NCBI GenBank assembly: GCA_003645645.1
Contig: QNBH01000004.1
Span: 1 to 45,856, forward strand
Length of the DNA stretch: 45,856 nt
Direction: 5' to 3'
From: Spirochaetota bacterium
GTDB lineage: Bacteria > Spirochaetota > Spirochaetia > SPDA01 > B32-G16
A program made the translations under genes and the position numbers. Below the pieces are notes generated by a model. That model searched no databases. It saw nothing but the letters and a program-made list of their open reading frames with translations, and had not been told where the DNA came from. Below, in pieces: positions 34,332 to 43,423 of the stretch. Within the stretch, counting starts at the first letter, position 1; every line of letters begins with the position of its first letter.

Positions 34332-35381
34332 ATGTGGTTAGTAATTCTTTTAATTATTATATTCTTTTTCTTGCTTGTTGGTATCATAACCCTCAGAAGA
34401 CTCGGTGGTGGGAGTTTCCCCTGGTTTCAATTTTATATTAAAGGTAGAGAGTCGGGATTCAGTTTTAAAGAAGTCAATCTCTTAAGAAAGGTCGCTGTAG
34501 AAAACAGGTTGGAAAATCCGGTATCTTTGTTCTGGTCAATAAAACAACTGGATCGTTCGATAAGAGGAATAATGTTAAAGTTTCGCTCCAAGGGTTCTGA
34601 AAATGATCCCCAAAATGAACAGTTTCTCTCAAAGCTTTTCGACTTCAGAAAGAGGGTAGAGTTTAAGCTTCCAAAATACAAACTCGGAATAAAGACAAGC
34701 CGTAAAATTGTACCCAGACAGAGACTCCAGCTAACTCTAACAGGCGGGGAAACATTTACTTCCACGGTGGTAGAGAATCTCAGAAAATATCTTGCAATCT
34801 CCTACCCGGAAGGGCCCAAAATGCCGCCCGGATTCTCTTGGAAGGGTCAGAAAATCGAAATTTATTTCTGGCGGCCGGATGATGCAGGCTATGTTTTTGA
34901 GACGAAGGTTCTGGAAGACTTCTACGATAGAAAGTACCCCATACTGCATATAGCTCACTCGGATTCACTCCTGAGAAGTCAGAAGAGGGAGTCGGTGAGA
35001 GCCCAGGTCAATAAAAACGCATATATCTATCCCCTTAAAACGATAGAATCTGCCAATGAGTTTGAAGAAAAATCAGCGGGGCTTAGAAGCAGACTCATGG
35101 ATATCTCAGAAGGTGGAGCGGCGGTACTTGTGGGAGGCAAGGCAAAAGTGGGGCTTCCACTTAAGATTCAATTTTCTTTGGGGAAAAATACCATTGTAAT
35201 GTGCGGTACTGTAAAGGGAGTTTCCTTTAATCAGAAGAAGAATCAGTCTGTTCTTCATATTCAAGCTGTACCCTTAAGCTTTAAAAACAGAAATAAAGTT
35301 CTTACTTATGTCTACGATTTATTCGGCGAACGGGAAGCAGAGAAAAAGATTGCTTCAAATAATATAATGAAGAGAAAGTAA
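34332..35381 (+). CDS. Membrane-anchored PilZ-domain protein (c-di-GMP receptor)
   Basis: The 349-residue protein has one N-terminal membrane helix (residues 1-22), a helical segment, an N-terminal PilZ-like barrel around 120-200, and a C-terminal PilZ domain with the c-di-GMP motifs: the Arg-containing stretch QKRESVRAQV (about 218-227) and MDISEGGAAVLV (about 255-266, matching DxSxxG). Both are needed for c-di-GMP binding. It resembles YcgR-like or spirochaetal PlzA-like proteins, so a role in motility or envelope signalling is likely. AAAGGA lies upstream. It heads a run of four plus-strand genes. Confidence 0.85.
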   Translation: MWLVILLIIIFFFLLVGIITLRRLGGGSFPWFQFYIKGRESGFSFKEVNLLRKVAVENRLENPVSLFWSIKQLDRSIRGIMLKFRSKGSENDPQNEQFLSKLFDFRKRVEFKLPKYKLGIKTSRKIVPRQRLQLTLTGGETFTSTVVENLRKYLAISYPEGPKMPPGFSWKGQKIEIYFWRPDDAGYVFETKVLEDFYDRKYPILHIAHSDSLLRSQKRESVRAQVNKNAYIYPLKTIESANEFEEKSAGLRSRLMDISEGGAAVLVGGKAKVGLPLKIQFSLGKNTIVMCGTVKGVSFNQKKNQSVLHIQAVPLSFKNRNKVLTYVYDLFGEREAEKKIASNNIMKRK

Positions 35382-35409
35382 TTATAGCCTTGAATATAAG
35401 GAGTTTTAA

Positions 35410-36615
35410 ATGAAAAAAGGTCTAATTACCCTGCTGTTGGTATTTATAATTTTGTCTTCGAGAATATTTGCTCAGGATGAAACCGGTTCAGAGGAGGCCG
35501 GTTCCATGGTAAACATTTATATGCGTAACTTCGTGAGGGCAAGCCTGGGCACAAAAGTTCAGATCCTTCAGGACGCTGCAAAGATTGAAGATGAGGAGAT
35601 GGGGCCTCTTTACCTCAGGGCAGTTGAGTTTGTTCTAAACAACGCCGAATTGATAGCTACCGACCAGACGGCAACAGAACTGGCCGTTCTGGCCATTCGA
35701 CTTATAGGAGAATCAGAATATACCCCGGCAAAATATAAGGTATGGAAATTATTCAATACAAGCAAGGATACTACTCTTAGAATTGCCATAATGAATGCAC
35801 TGGGGATTATCGCAAGGAACGATAATGATCTAATCGATAGTCTTAATACCTGGCTTTCACGGGCAAACAGTTTGCTTGCAGCCGGAGAGAAACCCGATCC
35901 CCAGGTTGTAAAGGAGTGTGTTGTTACTCTGGGGAAACTGGGAGATGTAAGCTCCTTTCCCATTTTGTTTACAATCATGAATCTAGGATATTCAAAGGAA
36001 ATACAGGATAAAGCCGAAGAGGTGCTTTTCGAGATAGGAGGGGATTTAAAAGAAAATTTTATAGGTGTAATAAACAACAACCCGATACCTGAGAAAATAA
36101 AGGCCCTGAAAATGGCTCTTGCAAGTGAAAGACTAAACGATAATGAGAAAGGAGAAATCGCCGAAAGAGCATTGATCCTGGGTTTAAGAACTACCACAAA
36201 CAGCACCGAGGAGAGAGCTGTTCTGAGGGAGATGAGGTTTGAATCAATCAATGCGCTTAATCAGAGGAGATGGGCCAGAGCTACGGAATCTGTAATAGAA
36301 CATTTCAATACTACTGTCCAGGAGTTTGAGAGAGGAGTATCCGGGCTGGAACGTCTTATAGAAGCTATAGAATGCCTTGGAGCCATGGGCACTCATGAAG
36401 CAGCAGAGCGACTCAACGTGTATTTAGGGTTGATGAACTCTTTAAAAGAAAGCGGGAATGCGGTAAACGAAAGAATTGTTTTAAGGGTTATCCAGAATCT
36501 GGGAGAGCTTGGGGATAGGGTTGCAGCAGATAATCTGCTCTACATTTCCTATCTTGATTATGGTGATGCCGTAAAAGAGGCTGCCAGGGAGGCCTTTAAT
36601 AATCTTAAAAGATAG
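35410..36615 (+). CDS. Exported HEAT-repeat protein
   Basis: The 401-residue protein has a signal peptide (MKKGLITLLLVFIILSSRIFAQ) and a body of helical pairs of the HEAT/armadillo type (LRIAIMNALGIIARND; VVKECVVTLGKLGDVSSFP; IVLRVIQNLGELGDRVAAD; VKEAAREAFNNLKR). It should be a periplasmic interaction scaffold. No catalytic motif is visible. AAGGAG lies 6 nt before the ATG, and its 3' end carries the ribosome site and start region of the ComEC gene. Confidence 0.88.
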   Translation: MKKGLITLLLVFIILSSRIFAQDETGSEEAGSMVNIYMRNFVRASLGTKVQILQDAAKIEDEEMGPLYLRAVEFVLNNAELIATDQTATELAVLAIRLIGESEYTPAKYKVWKLFNTSKDTTLRIAIMNALGIIARNDNDLIDSLNTWLSRANSLLAAGEKPDPQVVKECVVTLGKLGDVSSFPILFTIMNLGYSKEIQDKAEEVLFEIGGDLKENFIGVINNNPIPEKIKALKMALASERLNDNEKGEIAERALILGLRTTTNSTEERAVLREMRFESINALNQRRWARATESVIEHFNTTVQEFERGVSGLERLIEAIECLGAMGTHEAAERLNVYLGLMNSLKESGNAVNERIVLRVIQNLGELGDRVAADNLLYISYLDYGDAVKEAAREAFNNLKR

Positions 36616-36652
36616 ATTCAGGTATTTCCCGGGTATACCCCTTTTCTTCGCT

Positions 36653-38071
36653 TTGCCGCTGGCAATAGTTCTATATTTTCCCGTAAAATTGATGTTTACG
36701 ATTACAATTTTTCTCTCCCTCATCATATCGGCTGTTGGTATAACCTTTATCTCCATTACCGGGGCAGGGTACAAGAGTTTAAGAGACTTCGGTTTGATCT
36801 TTCTTGCCATTACACTGGGGTTAAATGCCTCAGTTGTTGTTAAAAAGAAGTTCTCCCTTTCCGAAGTAAGCACGGGTATTCCTCATATAAAGGTAAAAAG
36901 CTTCGAAGGTACTATTCTCGAAGATGCTCAAAGTCTTCCCGACGGCAGGTCGCTTTTTACTTTAATGCTTAAGAGAGTCTCGGATGGACATGGCACTGAA
37001 GCGAGCGCCTCGGGGAAGGTAGTTATTTATTACAGAGGTACCCTTGCTTACGGGTGGGGGGCAGAAATACGGGTGGATTCTGCCTTAAAGAGCCAGAAGG
37101 ATAGCGGCAAAGAGGATTTTTTCTCCTATCCCGGAGAAGAGGATATCCAATTTTTGTACTGGAGCTCACCTCTTTTAAAGTTAAGATATCTCATGAAAGA
37201 AAAGGTTCTTCGATCAATTCAAAAGATGGGCAAGCCGGCGGCAGGGCTTTTCGGTGCCCTGTTCCTCGGTGTAAGGGATGATCTGGGAGTACTGGAGAGG
37301 GAGTATTTTCGGCGTGCCGGCAGTATGCATATTCTCGCCCTATCGGGAATGCACCTGGGAATTATTGCCGGATTGATATTTTTTTTATTGTCTCCCATAG
37401 CCGGGAAAAGATACAGTTTTCTTATAAGTTTGGTGATCCTTTCCTGCTATATTCTTACCACGGGACTTAAGCCTTCTCTTCTCAGAGCAGGTGTTATGTT
37501 TTTCCTGTTCGGGTTTGGCAGGCTAATTGCCCGGGAGACTTCACCCTTAAACATTCTCTTTTTGGCATTTATTATTCTTGCAATAGCAATGCCTTCTTCG
37601 GTAAATACCCTATCCTTTAAACTTTCTTTTCTCGCTCTATTTGGTATCCTTGTTGTAAGTAAGAGAGTTATTTTCTATCTTAATCCCTTTCTCCCGAGGG
37701 CTGTTGCGCTTTCCATTTCCGCCTCAATTGGTGCTCAGGCATTAACCTCTATTCTGGTGATACCAGTTTTCGGAGTTATCTATCCGGTCGGGATAATCGC
37801 CTCACTCCTGCTTGCTCCTTTAATAACCGTCTTTATTGCTCTGGGGATGCTCTATATTGTATTGATACAGGTACCACTGATGGATCAGATTCTCCGATTT
37901 TTGCTTTTCTTTATATATAAATGGGTTATTGAACTTGTAAAGCTTTTTTCTCTTTTCCCCGGTCTCCGAATAGAGAGAAATTGGGAATATACTATCTATT
38001 TTATCTCTCTTCTCTGTTTCTTTACGGCTTTATTTTACCCTGTGATTAAAAATTTTAAGAAAAGAGTATGA
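36653..38071 (+). CDS. ComEC/Rec2-family competence membrane protein
   Basis: The 472-residue membrane protein has the competence-domain core AGSMHILALSGMHLGIIAGL (near residue 225), KPSLLRAGVMFFLFG, and many membrane helices, preceded by a DUF4131-like region. The C-terminal metallo-beta-lactamase domain of full-length ComEC is absent. It would form the DNA-uptake channel across the inner membrane. The TTG at 36653 has no ribosome site. The frame is open upstream to 36575 and reads on as hydrophobic, protein-like sequence, and GGGAGG at 36587-36592 fits a non-canonical ATA 36599 or ATC 36602 start inside the HEAT gene. It overlaps rsmA by 4 nt. Confidence 0.86.
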   Translation: MPLAIVLYFPVKLMFTITIFLSLIISAVGITFISITGAGYKSLRDFGLIFLAITLGLNASVVVKKKFSLSEVSTGIPHIKVKSFEGTILEDAQSLPDGRSLFTLMLKRVSDGHGTEASASGKVVIYYRGTLAYGWGAEIRVDSALKSQKDSGKEDFFSYPGEEDIQFLYWSSPLLKLRYLMKEKVLRSIQKMGKPAAGLFGALFLGVRDDLGVLEREYFRRAGSMHILALSGMHLGIIAGLIFFLLSPIAGKRYSFLISLVILSCYILTTGLKPSLLRAGVMFFLFGFGRLIARETSPLNILFLAFIILAIAMPSSVNTLSFKLSFLALFGILVVSKRVIFYLNPFLPRAVALSISASIGAQALTSILVIPVFGVIYPVGIIASLLLAPLITVFIALGMLYIVLIQVPLMDQILRFLLFFIYKWVIELVKLFSLFPGLRIERNWEYTIYFISLLCFFTALFYPVIKNFKKRV

Positions 38072-38934
38072 TAAATTACAATTCTGCAGCCGAGGTTGCA
38101 AGGGTTCTTAGATCGAGGGGGATAGTGCCTAAAAAAAGATGGGGACAGAACTTTCTTGTATCTGCCGGTGTGAGGGAGAAATTGATAAAATTGATAGGTC
38201 CGGGAAAGGAGGATGTGGTCTGGGAGATAGGTGCCGGGTTAGGGGCGCTTACCAGTATGCTTACCGGGAAGGTGCGAAAGCTTTTCATTTTTGAGATAGA
38301 CCCGGGATTGATCGATTTCCTTAAAGAGGCTTTCGGTTCTGTCAATAGATTGTATATCACAGAAGGGGATTTTCTTAAGAGGTGGCAGGAGGTTAGAGAA
38401 AAAGAGGGAGTTCCTGATACTATATGTGGCAATCTTCCCTACAGTTCAGGTTCGGCGATTATAGTTTCTCTTATTAAAAAGAATTGCATTCCCGATAAAA
38501 TGGTTTTTACCCTCCAGAGGGAAATGGCCCGAAGGCTCATAGCCGAGCCAGGAAGCAAATCCTACTCTTCATTCTCTCTTATATGCCAATTTGTGTATAA
38601 AGTTAAACATCACGGAGATGTAAGATCCGGATCGTTTTATCCTGTACCCGATGTATTTTCTTCTATAATTGAAATGGTTCCCCACAACAGGTTTACTCAG
38701 TTAAAAGAAAGGGAGATATTTTTCTCACTCGTAGATGATCTTTTTGCCTCCAGAAGAAAAACCATAAGAAACAACATTTTTTCAGGAAAAGTAGCGAGAA
38801 ATTACGGAATAAATACACTTAAAAAGGCCCTTTCACAAAGCCCTCTTAATCTTGAAAGAAGAGGAGAAAGTCTATCCGTCGATGAAGTGGTGGTACTCGC
38901 TCAAAGGATAGGAGAAGTCAATTCAGGAGGCTGA
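38068..38934 (+). CDS. rsmA: 16S rRNA adenine dimethyltransferase
   Basis: The 288-residue SAM enzyme dimethylates two adjacent adenines near the 3' end of 16S rRNA. It shows KKRWGQNFL (residues 22-30), the SAM site EIGAGLGALT (53-62), FEIDPGL, and the catalytic motif GNLPY (121-125), followed by FTLQREMARRL and the C-terminal helix domain with DLFASRRKTIRNN. The ATG overlaps the ComEC stop (ATGA). Confidence 0.95.
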   Translation: MINYNSAAEVARVLRSRGIVPKKRWGQNFLVSAGVREKLIKLIGPGKEDVVWEIGAGLGALTSMLTGKVRKLFIFEIDPGLIDFLKEAFGSVNRLYITEGDFLKRWQEVREKEGVPDTICGNLPYSSGSAIIVSLIKKNCIPDKMVFTLQREMARRLIAEPGSKSYSSFSLICQFVYKVKHHGDVRSGSFYPVPDVFSSIIEMVPHNRFTQLKEREIFFSLVDDLFASRRKTIRNNIFSGKVARNYGINTLKKALSQSPLNLERRGESLSVDEVVVLAQRIGEVNSGG

Positions 38935-38961
38935 TGCTTTTTCGTATCTACCTGCTCTTTC

Positions 38962-38977
38962 CGGTCAATAAAGACCG
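38962..38977. terminator. Weak hairpin between convergent rsmA and dapA
   Basis: CGGTC and GACCG pair around AATAAA. It lies between the two convergent genes, but the T-rich tract is poor on both strands, so termination here is only possible. Confidence 0.3.
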
Positions 38978-38998
38978 TCTATATTAAGACTTTATATT

Positions 38999-39883
38999 TC
39001 AGGCTTTAATAGAATCTACAGATTCGAGGATTTTCTCAAACTTCTTTTTGTTTTCATCACTCATCGGACACATGGGTAACCTGTAGATTTCTTTGGCAAA
39101 CCCCTTTTTGACCATGGCGTATTTGATGGGGATGGGATTTGTTTCGATAAAGCATGCTTTAAAGAAGGGAAGTAACCTATAATGCCACACTCTAGCCTCT
39201 TCCAGTTTATTTCCAAGCATGGAGCTTACGAATTTTACCATAAGCGAGGGGATATAATTACTTGCGACAGAGACAACACCCCTTCCGCCGAGAGCTATGA
39301 GGGGGAAGGTCATATTATCATCACCGGAGAGTACCGTAAAATCATCGGGTTTGTTCATAATCAGATTCATCATCTGATCGATGTTTCCGCTTGCCTCTTT
39401 TACTCCGACTATATTGGGGTGTTTTGCCATTCGGAGCATAGTTTCATTTTCGATGTTTTTACCCGTTCTTCCGGGAATGTTATAAATAATCAGAGGAATA
39501 TCTACCGTATCGGCAATTTTCATGAAGTGGCGGTAAAAACCCTCCTGAGTAGGTTTGTTGTAATAAGGGGCTACCTGGAGACTCGCATCTGCGCCGCATT
39601 CCATGGCCTGAGTGGTCAGCTCCAATGCTTCGCTGGTTGCATTTGACCCTGTTCCTGCAATGACCGGTACTCTGCCGTTGGCCTGATCTATAACTATCTC
39701 AATTGCTCTGATATGCTCCTCATGGCTCAATGTGGGGCTCTCCCCGGTAGTGCCCATCGGAACAAGACCGGATATTCCCTCATTGATCTGATAATCTACA
39801 ATCTCCCGTAATGCTGGCTCATCGATTGACTCATCCTTGTTAAAGGGAGTAATCAATGCAGTATAGACACCTTCTAAAACCAT
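38999..39883 (-). CDS. dapA: 4-hydroxy-tetrahydrodipicolinate synthase
   Basis: The 294-residue TIM-barrel lyase joins pyruvate and aspartate semialdehyde in lysine/diaminopimelate synthesis. Family motifs are GVYTALITPF at the start, GTTGESPTL (44-52), YNIPGRTG with Tyr134, and VGVKEASG with the Schiff-base Lys162. The Arg of the GRTG loop is present. AAGGAGGT lies before the ATG. It stands alone, divergent from tyrA. Confidence 0.94.
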   Translation of the reverse strand: MVLEGVYTALITPFNKDESIDEPALREIVDYQINEGISGLVPMGTTGESPTLSHEEHIRAIEIVIDQANGRVPVIAGTGSNATSEALELTTQAMECGADASLQVAPYYNKPTQEGFYRHFMKIADTVDIPLIIYNIPGRTGKNIENETMLRMAKHPNIVGVKEASGNIDQMMNLIMNKPDDFTVLSGDDNMTFPLIALGGRGVVSVASNYIPSLMVKFVSSMLGNKLEEARVWHYRLLPFFKACFIETNPIPIKYAMVKKGFAKEIYRLPMCPMSDENKKKFEKILESVDSIKA

Positions 39884-40003
39884 ATTTTAATACCTCCTTC
39901 CACTGGAAGTTTATTCACTTTCTTCTTTAATAGGTACTGATAATACGAAAAAAACATTATATTTTGCAAGCCCTTTAAGCTCATTTTTCTAAATTTGCTC
40001 CAC

Positions 40004-40032
40004 TTGTGAGGTCGGATAGAAAAAGTTATATT
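40004..40032 (+). promoter_or_regulatory. Promoter of tyrA with -10 box 7 nt before the ATG
   Basis: TTGTGA (40004-40009), 17 bp, TATATT (40027-40032), then 7 nt to ATG 40040. Transcription should start at the start codon, giving a leaderless message for the first gene of the operon. Confidence 0.5.
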
Positions 40033-40039
40033 TACAGGA

Positions 40040-40768
40040 ATGGAAGTAGGAGTATACGGCCTTGGTAGATTCGGATATCTGTGGGCGGAGATCCTATCAA
40101 AAAAGTTTACGGTGAAAGGTTTTAACAGGTCTGGGGAGAGGAAGACCCCACAGGGTGTTATCAGAGTTAGCGAAGAAGAATTACTGCACTGCGATACTAT
40201 CTTCCTCTGTGTGACCATATCTTCGATGGAAGATGTACTTAAGAGGATCTCGGTTAAAATTAAAGAACATACGCTGGTTATGGATACATGTTCTGTAAAG
40301 GTGTATCCTGCCAGGATAATGAGAGATCTATTACCGGAAAATGTTAACATAATAGGAACCCATCCTATGTTTGGGCCCGATTCCGTAAAGCACGGACTCG
40401 AACACTTACCCATGGTACTCTCCCCGGTGAGGGCGGAGGAGTACCAGATAGAGTACTGGAGAGGGGTTTTTCATGATTTAGGGCTTAAAGTTTTAATACT
40501 GACACCAGAAGAACATGATCGTGAAGCAGCCTATACCCAGGGAATAACCCATTTCATAGGAAGGGTCTTAGAAGATTTGAAACTTACAGAGAGTAGAATA
40601 GGAACACTGGGATTTAAGAAAATCCTCGAAGTAATAGAGCAGACCTGTAACGATCCATGGCAGCTTTTTCTAGATCTTCAGAGATACAATCCCTATACCG
40701 AAGAGATGCGGAGAAACTTAAACATCTCTCTACAGAAAATTATGGATAAGCTTAAGACCGATGCTTGA
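40040..40768 (+). CDS. tyrA: Prephenate dehydrogenase (short form)
   Basis: The 242-residue NAD(P)-dependent enzyme makes 4-hydroxyphenylpyruvate from prephenate in tyrosine synthesis. The N-terminal Rossmann motif GVYGLGRFG is at 4-12, FLCVTISSMEDVL follows, and the substrate segment IIGTHPMFGPDS has the catalytic His. It is shorter than many TyrA proteins and has no fused chorismate-mutase or ACT domain. It starts the tyrA, bactofilin, TPR, mtaB run. Confidence 0.88.
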   Translation: MEVGVYGLGRFGYLWAEILSKKFTVKGFNRSGERKTPQGVIRVSEEELLHCDTIFLCVTISSMEDVLKRISVKIKEHTLVMDTCSVKVYPARIMRDLLPENVNIIGTHPMFGPDSVKHGLEHLPMVLSPVRAEEYQIEYWRGVFHDLGLKVLILTPEEHDREAAYTQGITHFIGRVLEDLKLTESRIGTLGFKKILEVIEQTCNDPWQLFLDLQRYNPYTEEMRRNLNISLQKIMDKLKTDA

Positions 40769-40817
40769 CAGTACCCTTAAGCAGAGTTAGGATATTTTTC
40801 AAATTGTGGAGAGTAGA

Positions 40818-41201
40818 ATGGCGGAAATAAGAATTAAAAGCATTGATGAATCGGAACTGGATACGGTTCTTGCCGAGGATATAGATTTTGTAGGAGAACT
40901 TAAGTTTACCAAACCTCTAATGATAAAAGGAAGATTCAAGGGAGAGATAAAAGCCACGGGAGATTTATATATAGGAGAAAATGCCTTTGTGGATGCAAAA
41001 ATAGAGGCAAACGTGGTTTCTCTTAAAGGCAGGGTAAAGGGTAATATACTGGCAAATTCTCGAGTAGAGCTTTTCTCAACATCGTGTGTCGATGGTGATA
41101 TATCGACGCCAAATCTTGTTATGGAAAGCGGGTGTCGTTTTAACGGAATATGTACAATGAAATCAGATAACGGTGAAGATGAAAAAGATAATGAGAAATA
41201 G
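40818..41201 (+). CDS. Bactofilin
   Basis: The 127-residue protein has the bactofilin/DUF583 beta-helix: LKFTKPLMIKGRFKGEIKA, DLYIGENAFVDAKIEANVV, LKGRVKGNILANSRVEL, each turn adding one rung. Bactofilins polymerise without nucleotide into filaments beside the membrane and shape cells, including helical spirochaetes. I start at ATG 40818 (GGAGAG 4 nt upstream) rather than the GTG four codons earlier. The 3' end overlaps the next gene. Confidence 0.92.
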   Translation: MAEIRIKSIDESELDTVLAEDIDFVGELKFTKPLMIKGRFKGEIKATGDLYIGENAFVDAKIEANVVSLKGRVKGNILANSRVELFSTSCVDGDISTPNLVMESGCRFNGICTMKSDNGEDEKDNEK

Positions 41202-41823
41202 ATTAATAATAGTGGTATTTCTTCTTATTGCTGTTGTGTTCCCCCTATTTGCTCAACTCGAAGAGAAAGATGCTCTGGAATTATACCGCAAAGGACAATA
41301 CGAGGAAGCTGTAAAGGTCTGTCTTCAAGAACTGGAAATAATGCCAAGGAGGATGGATTCCTATGTAGTGCTGGGATGGAGTCTTATCAGATTGGGAAGA
41401 TACCAGGAAGCGCTGGAATACGCAGAAAAGGCACACACCATCTCTCCCAGTGATTATCGGGTTATCGAGATAATGGGAGAGATTCATTATTTTCTTGGAG
41501 ATAATGAAAATGCACTAAAATGTTTCGAAGAATACACAGTACTTGCCCCTACCGGTGATCGAATCGATATGGTATACTACTTTATGGGTGAGATTTTTAT
41601 TCGTCTTGCCGAATACAATCATGCGGATATAGCCTTTTCTACGGCCCTATATCATTCTCCTAACAGAGCAGAGTGGTGGGCTCGACTCGGTTATGCCAGA
41701 GAAATGGCAAAGAATTACAATCTTGCTGTAGAGTCCTACAATAAAGCACTGCAGCTTAACTCCACCCTCACAGAGGCACGCAGAGGTAAAGAACGTGTGG
41801 AGAAAATGTTGCAAGGCGGATGA
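41179..41823 (+). CDS. Exported TPR protein
   Basis: The roughly 214-residue protein has a signal peptide ending PLFAQ and four or so TPR units (ALELYRKGQYEEAVKVCLQEL; SLIRLGRYQEALEYAEKAH; YFLGDNENALKCFEEYT; NYNLAVESYNKALQLN). It should be a periplasmic adapter. It overlaps the bactofilin end by about 20 nt and the mtaB start by 4 nt, so translation is coupled. ATG 41179 and 41191 and GTG 41173 are all possible starts. Confidence 0.85.
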   Translation: MKKIMRNRLIIVVFLLIAVVFPLFAQLEEKDALELYRKGQYEEAVKVCLQELEIMPRRMDSYVVLGWSLIRLGRYQEALEYAEKAHTISPSDYRVIEIMGEIHYFLGDNENALKCFEEYTVLAPTGDRIDMVYYFMGEIFIRLAEYNHADIAFSTALYHSPNRAEWWARLGYAREMAKNYNLAVESYNKALQLNSTLTEARRGKERVEKMLQGG

Positions 41824-43163
41824 GAGTATCTTTTTATACTTTAGGTTGCAAGCTTAATCAGTACGAAACAGAAGCTATAGCTTCTTCATTCAAAGAAAAA
41901 GGGTTTATCATAGTTCCTGTTGAAGAGCATTCGGAGCTCTTTATTATAAATACCTGTACGGTAACTTCACGTAGCGATCAAAAAGCCAGGAGAATTATAA
42001 GAAAAATATCCCGGGAGAATCCCGAATCGGTAGTTATTGTAACCGGATGTTATGCAGAACTGGACCCTGAAATACTAAAAACTCTTGGTGAAAATGTGTA
42101 TCTTATCTCACAATCAAGAAAAAATATACTCCTGGAATTACCAGCCCATCTTTGTGAATCTCCGCAGGAGAGACTCTACGAGAAAATTGAGGCTCTTTTA
42201 GCCGAACTGTCAGACAATTCTCGACTGTTTTCCGAAGAAAAAAAATTTCAATTCCTTCCCTCTGCTTTCTCCTTTCACTCCAGAGCTTTCCTTAAAATAC
42301 AAGATGGTTGTGATCAGAGATGCTCCTACTGCAGGATACCTCTTGCAAGGGGTAATTCAACAAGCCTGAATACAGAAGAGGTGATCTCCAGAGCCACCCG
42401 GCTTGCCGAGAAGGGATACAGGGAGATTGTTCTTACCGGTGTCAACATATCCTCTTACAGGTGGGACGATTGCAGATTGGAGGATTTAATTGAAAGACTA
42501 ATTTGCAGTCTGCCTCATACCCGAATACGCCTCTCCTCCCTGGAGCCTGAGATGGTATCTCCGAGACTCGCAAAGATCCTCTCACAGCCCACCGTATGCC
42601 CTAATTTCCACATACCTGTTCAATCCGGGTCGGACAGGATTCTAAAAGCAATGGGAAGAAGATATCGCAGAGAAACGGTAAAAAGGGTCGTAAAAAGATT
42701 GAGAGAGTGCAAAGGCGACCCATTTATAGCAGCAGATATAATAGTGGGATTTCCGGGTGAGGAAGAAAAAGATTACATGATGACAAAGGATCTTATTCTT
42801 GAGTTGGAGCTTTCAAAACTACATGTTTTCCCCTATTCGAAGCGTCCAGGTACACCTTCTGCTAAACTCAAGGATAGCGTAGCCGACGAGGTAAAAAAGA
42901 GGAGGGTTCAGGAACTCGGAGAGCTTTCCGATAGGCTTTTAAATAATTATAAACAGCGGTGGAAGGAGAAGGTAGTCTCTCCTTTACTCGAGACGTACAG
43001 AATAACGGAAAGTAAAAAGGTATGGTATGGAATAACGGAGAACTATCTTAAGGTGGTTGTTAAAAGTATTCCCAAAAGATACCAGGAGAGGGGAGTGTTG
43101 TGTAGGGCAAGACTTAAGAAAGTAGAACCTGAATGCATTACCAGATTTATTTCTATTATGTAA
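41820..43163 (+). CDS. mtaB: tRNA (t6A37) methylthiotransferase
   Basis: This 447-residue radical-SAM enzyme adds a methylthio group to t6A at position 37 of tRNA. The N-terminal domain has Cys10 (GCKLNQYET, the MtaB-type signature that separates it from MiaB), Cys46 and Cys77. The radical-SAM CxxxCxxC is Cys164, Cys168 and Cys171 (DGCDQRCSYCRIPLARG). A TRAM-like C terminus follows. ATG overlaps the previous stop. Confidence 0.93.
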   Translation: MRVSFYTLGCKLNQYETEAIASSFKEKGFIIVPVEEHSELFIINTCTVTSRSDQKARRIIRKISRENPESVVIVTGCYAELDPEILKTLGENVYLISQSRKNILLELPAHLCESPQERLYEKIEALLAELSDNSRLFSEEKKFQFLPSAFSFHSRAFLKIQDGCDQRCSYCRIPLARGNSTSLNTEEVISRATRLAEKGYREIVLTGVNISSYRWDDCRLEDLIERLICSLPHTRIRLSSLEPEMVSPRLAKILSQPTVCPNFHIPVQSGSDRILKAMGRRYRRETVKRVVKRLRECKGDPFIAADIIVGFPGEEEKDYMMTKDLILELELSKLHVFPYSKRPGTPSAKLKDSVADEVKKRRVQELGELSDRLLNNYKQRWKEKVVSPLLETYRITESKKVWYGITENYLKVVVKSIPKRYQERGVLCRARLKKVEPECITRFISIM

Positions 43164-43170
43164 AGTAAGT

Positions 43171-43199
43171 TTGTTTTTTTTTAACTTCTGCTGTATAAT
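43171..43199 (+). promoter_or_regulatory. Promoter of the outer-membrane gene cluster
   Basis: TTGTTT (43171-43176), 17 bp, TATAAT (43194-43199). The expected transcription start is near 43206, right at the first hairpin of the leader, and about 210 nt before the first gene. Confidence 0.6.
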
Positions 43200-43205
43200 T
43201 ATAGG

Positions 43206-43303
43206 TGGCATGGACGATGTACGTCGTGCCATCGATGCTGCGGATGAAACAGACAATCCACGGCAGGTGTAAGTTCATATTTCCGATTGCTGTTTATCCG
43301 CAG
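43206..43303 (+). ncRNA. Structured 5' leader (two hairpins), possible regulatory RNA
   Basis: Hairpin 1: GGCA/TGCC and GACG/CGTC around ATGTA (43207-43230). Hairpin 2: a 19-bp stem with two single-base bulges, arms 43238-43258 and 43285-43303 (CTGCGGAT... and ...ATCCGCAG), loop of 26 nt. They start at the predicted transcription start and end before an AAGGAG-containing stretch. No known riboswitch consensus was recognised. A 20-codon ORF (ATG 43210 to TAA 43272) overlaps it. The rest of the leader, 43304-43419, shows nothing I can name except the ribosome site. Confidence 0.45.
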
Positions 43304-43414
43304 TAAGGAGATCCAAAAGTAATAAAGGATTAATTGAAATTGTCTATTTGTCGATATGAGATAGAGAAGTGGGGATGGTGATTCTATTTGTCTTTGCTTG
43401 AGGCAGGAGTCAGA

Positions 43415-43423
43415 ATGTTATGA
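43415..43423 (+). promoter_or_regulatory. Minimal start-stop ORF overlapping the outer-membrane gene start
   Basis: AGGAG (43405-43409), 5 nt, then ATG-TTA-TGA (43415-43423), whose TGA overlaps the real ATG at 43420. The upstream ATG is at the better distance from the ribosome site. Confidence 0.5.

Noticed and set aside
39884-40039. Lysine riboswitch upstream of dapA
   Set aside because: The interval is short, is shared with the tyrA promoter, and shows none of the conserved L-box elements I know.
43206-43303. Cyclic di-GMP (GEMM) or other known riboswitch
   Set aside because: The conserved GGCAAAC/tetraloop-receptor pattern is missing, and no other known consensus fits.
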